Positions 62,601 to 64,000 of a stretch of DNA of 64,000 bases are shown here, one piece after another. The first letter of the stretch is position 1. Every line of letters starts with the position of its first letter. A model generated the notes under the pieces. It saw nothing but the letters and a program-made list of their open reading frames with translations, was not told the DNA's origin and did not search any database. Position numbers and translations under genes: made by a program. The stretch comes from Bryobacterales bacterium (GTDB taxonomy: Bacteria > Acidobacteriota > Terriglobia > Bryobacterales > Bryobacteraceae), in contig JADLCT010000014.1 of the NCBI GenBank assembly GCA_020847045.1, positions 175,682 through 239,681 of the forward strand, read 5' to 3'.

Positions 62601-63526
62601 TGTCCGGCGCCGCCGTGGATTTCGATCTCACCAGCGTCCGCGGCCGCTGCGGCGAAACGCTAAGCTGGGGGGCCTGGAGTTTCAGCGGATCGGAACTTCC
62701 CGCAAGCGCTCCGGCCGCGCTCAGCTTTCGGCACTGTGACGGATTGGAGAGCAACTACCAACTGGACGCGACCGCGGACGGCGAGCGCGCGCTGACCCTG
62801 ACGGACCTGGGTCTGCCCGCCGGACGCCAGGGCGTAGGCGTCAGTGGCGCCGCCTCCTACCGCGTGACGCGGGCAGCAGAGGGCTGGCGCGCCGGCCCTC
62901 TGTCGGTGCAGTTCAGCGCAGCTTCCGTCGTAAATGCCGCCAGCTTCCGGCCCGAACTCTCCCCCGGTTCGCTGGCGACGATTTTTGGCGCCGGTTTGAA
63001 GGGGGCGGCCGGAGCTACCGAGGTGGAAGTCGCAGGCCAGCCGGCCGAGGTGCTGGCTAGCTTCCCCTTCCAGGTCAATTTTGTGATTCCACGCGGCCTC
63101 GCCCCGGGAAGCCATCCCATTACAATCCGTTCCCCGTATGGGAGCCTTACTCAGACCATCGCCGTCCACGCCGTCTCTCCAGCCGTCTTCCTGCTGGGCG
63201 GCGGCCAGCCAGCCGTAGTGAACCAGGACGGCTCCATTAACTCCACATCCACTCCGGCCACGCGCGGGGAGGCGATTACCGTCTACGCGACGGGATTCGG
63301 TGAAGTGGAGCGCCGGGGGAACCTCGACTACGTGGTGGCTAATGTGACGGCCACTGTGGCGGGTCGGCCTTTGGGTGTTCAGTTTGCCGGCCTGGCTCCC
63401 GGCTACTCCGGACTTTATCAACTTAATTTAATCATCCCTGTAGATGCGCCGCCCGGTCTGGCCCAGGAGCTGAGCCTGAACGTGGGGGAAGGCGGCACAG
63501 TAGCCGGTTCCATCGCCGTTCAGTAG
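59615..63526 (+). CDS. Large modular secreted protein with LGFP-like, C39-like and TIGR03437-type domains
   Basis: A 1303-residue protein with a signal peptide (EALGLLACACACPLWGQS). It has LGFP-like repeats (GGSTGLLGLPTSD, GGPSGALGYPVAD, GGATGKLGLPLGD), BIG2-like and BIG1-like Ig segments (about 290-370 and 700-790), and a region at about 800-960 with a C39-peptidase-like layout: His933 (HFVTAMGVN) and Asp950 (RDPN) present, but the cysteine position is Ala821 (QGALLVS). The last ~200 residues (VVNAASFRPELSPGSLATIF onwards) are the TIGR03437-type domain. ATG 59649 or upstream codons could also be considered; 59615 gives the signal. Confidence 0.85.
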   Translation: MRSSRFPFAEALGLLACACACPLWGQSLQGIGDGSPNDGIRMGFQTAFTRGRFSNLAALPPLANVRKMGPTGLAQEFADVTLGTSRKHALVLPNTAGTGTAGEIWQVHGPLYEFWTSLSVATAGYPAEDTQACPPVIAGCLYQTFDKNYILFSLTGQGAGADYFIEGNFFTKWTGSGGMNTFGPAISQVTTVASGAKTGTAALRQRFSRGEIFEWTSGTNLGRVYGVYEPVYTYYFETNGGSTGLLGLPTSDVTVLSDGRRRQSFEGGVIEYVTGQEPTILYPVAAVILSAASNTLNLKLGDTVDLTASTYSAIGQELTGRNVSWITSNSRVVSIESNGARARLRAVGGGSAVVTAVSEGKASRALPVFVSAPCCQPGEGAPSEAVAQAFTDAITRARLLVKLPTASPVRRDGLGYTQEFTSTDGMVRYVLAKPDTMASAFVLTGPVLAKYAELGGPSGALGYPVADLVGGARQAFQNGVLAGFPVQLVVDPVLARWASLQYETGVAGAPVGATQTVLSFTATAAIEQPFGNGVFSYAVSGERANQVFLVKTQILAAYRSHGGATGKLGLPLGDESSASGARRQEFEGGSLLLDAVGAVQVIDRARTPRITAAPANVAAGSRVRLAAGGFPAGATLRISVSGRPDFLVQTLSGAYAWEMVIPASTPSSLVTLRAVEVNGAAIAAGSFVVQASSETLVKLSKLRGDFQTGLPGARLPLPFRVSLKDEFGAVLAGVPVRFTASPGAKVELAGTVTNAQGEAQAYLRMPFAESVALATAEAGGAVVTFSARAVASSFTNFPNYTQSGNGSALGPGPSTVASQGALLVSAANLVRYLQNSGELPSPHGAADPVLLNSFMKDLCQFDASGAQVCDGFLAQEGAAPALNLWRLGMFTGSPIRITPVQPSTSAVRDTLASGRPVLLVMNLTVSGVPAGAHFVTAMGVNRTGGILVRDPNPNLARPTLEDYVSGFLSEAGPAKAVLAAALRMEPDAAATPGFLVSGAAVDFDLTSVRGRCGETLSWGAWSFSGSELPASAPAALSFRHCDGLESNYQLDATADGERALTLTDLGLPAGRQGVGVSGAASYRVTRAAEGWRAGPLSVQFSAASVVNAASFRPELSPGSLATIFGAGLKGAAGATEVEVAGQPAEVLASFPFQVNFVIPRGLAPGSHPITIRSPYGSLTQTIAVHAVSPAVFLLGGGQPAVVNQDGSINSTSTPATRGEAITVYATGFGEVERRGNLDYVVANVTATVAGRPLGVQFAGLAPGYSGLYQLNLIIPVDAPPGLAQELSLNVGEGGTVAGSIAVQ

Positions 63527-63644
63527 CGGAAATGCGCAAACCACTGAAAAAACTTGACCAGATGAGCGGTCCATGGTTAAATCGAACGTTGGCTGCGAAT
63601 GGCGGCCGCGGCGGTATACCTTGCTCGTAACTGTGCGGGGTTGC

Positions 63645-63674
63645 TTGACTTGCCGCCCTGGACAGTGTTATGAA
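63645..63674 (+). promoter_or_regulatory. Candidate sigma-70 promoter for the last gene
   Basis: TTGACT (63645-63650) is a 5/6 -35 match. TATGAA (63669-63674) at 18 nt, or TTATGA at 17 nt, is a plausible -10. It is the best promoter candidate in the 63527-63964 region and would give a leader of about 290 nt before the ATG at 63965. Confidence 0.45.
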
Positions 63675-63679
63675 TAATC

Positions 63680-63964
63680 TGACTGCGTCCAAGTGAGATC
63701 TATCACGAGGCATTCATCCACGAATGAATCCCGAGAGCACAAACAGAAAATAAGAACAAAATAAAAAAGAGAACACAGAGCTTGCAGGTGCTGATGTATC
63801 AAGGACAACGGAACGGAAAAAGGGAAGCCGGCCTGACCGGGCCGAGCGCCTCCGTGATCACCGAAGTCCGGGTCTTGCGACCTTCTGTTCGAGCGGGATT
63901 TTGAGGCTCAGGTTGAAGAAGACTCCCATCAATTCGATTTCTCAGTTTGCACAAGGAGAAGGAA
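63680..63964 (+). other. Long 5' leader without ORF
   Basis: About 285 nt between the promoter candidate and the next start. The first part is A-rich (AATAAGAACAAAATAAAAAAG, 63750s), the second is GC-rich with self-complementary pieces (GAAGCCGGCC with GACCGGGCCGAG; CCGTGATCACCG). It could hold a regulatory RNA. No known riboswitch was recognised. Confidence 0.3.
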
Positions 63965-64000
63965 ATGCTTGATTTTCGCAAGTTGTTTCTGACCGTTGTC
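63965..64000 (+). CDS. Start of a further gene, 3' end outside window
   Basis: ATG 63965 follows AAGGAGAAGGA (about 63953-63963). The 12 visible codons read MLDFRKLFLTVV, a basic start running into a hydrophobic stretch, as in a signal peptide or a membrane segment. Function cannot be judged. Confidence 0.6.
   Translation, partial: MLDFRKLFLTVV

Noticed and set aside
1..64000. CRISPR arrays, tRNA, rRNA, insertion sequences
   Set aside because: I read for regular direct repeats, cloverleaf-type patterns and transposase motifs and found none; a computational scan would be needed for certainty.

Overview
The window looks like a piece of an Acidobacteriota chromosome, most likely the Solibacter/Bryobacter group (Bryobacterales). 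The evidence is its high GC, many Tat-type or Sec-type signal peptides on secreted enzymes, a large secreted protein ending in a domain of the TIGR03437 kind typical of that group, an N-acylated-type modular Pal, a hopanoid glycosyltransferase of the HpnI type, a TonB-dependent receptor, and a sulfatase. No rRNA, tRNA, CRISPR array, IS element or prophage was recognised. The taxonomic call is an inference from gene content.

Layout. 1-2195: end of an ECF sigma factor gene and convergent recN. 2343-7506: a complete Tol-Pal operon (tolQ, tolR, tolA/tonB-like, tolB, pal, cpoB), with a strong terminator-like hairpin between pal and cpoB. 7511-13392: a metabolic run of a CBM9-like secreted protein, a DeoC homologue without the Schiff-base lysine, a fused AroD-AroE, a small AtzG-like protein with a Tat-like leader followed by its likely amidase partner, and glpX. 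13472-20179: a membrane Ser/Thr kinase, a secreted esterase-like hydrolase, an M28 lipoprotein peptidase, an unknown secreted protein and an orphan CpaF ATPase. 20243-28359: TrmO, a sialidase-like protein, a Cys/Met-metabolism PLP enzyme, PilZ, a membrane-anchored RraA-like protein, a membrane protein, and a coupled set of GHMP kinase, CPBP protease and unknown protein. 28384-37686: a tightly packed minus-strand run (M48-like protease, thrS, hpnI, TonB receptor, two TPR-type proteins, rnc).

37887-40969: an ECF sigma/anti-sigma pair, then a compact restriction-modification island (C5 cytosine methyltransferase, HNH nuclease, Vsr). The vsr gene appears to start at CTG, in the same frame as the HNH gene and separated from it by one TAA. 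40977-49476: enolase-superfamily enzyme, CocE-type hydrolase, RidA, MFS transporter, small HExxH protein, pyrD, and a hybrid histidine kinase whose C-terminal HPt-like domain lacks its histidine. 49473-56681: an aromatic amino acid decarboxylase-like enzyme and a set (DapA-like aldolase, Gfo/Idh/MocA, two SDRs, a Zn alcohol dehydrogenase, a DUF4380-like protein) that reads as a sugar or sugar-acid catabolic locus. 56678-57469: two convergent truncated genes that meet at one point, probably a deletion scar. 57470-64000: a candidate small ORF with its own promoter and RBS, a Tat sulfatase, a 1303-residue modular secreted protein with a dead C39-like domain, and the first codons of a further gene behind a long leader.

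How it fits together: housekeeping genes (recN, tol-pal, aroDE, glpX, thrS, rnc, pyrD) are interspersed with secreted enzymes and carbohydrate functions, as expected for a soil polymer and sugar degrader. The points I would follow first are the Tat-tagged AtzG-like subunit next to an unsignalled amidase, the CTG-started Vsr in its restriction island, and the family members that lack catalytic residues (DeoC-like, HPt-like, C39-like).
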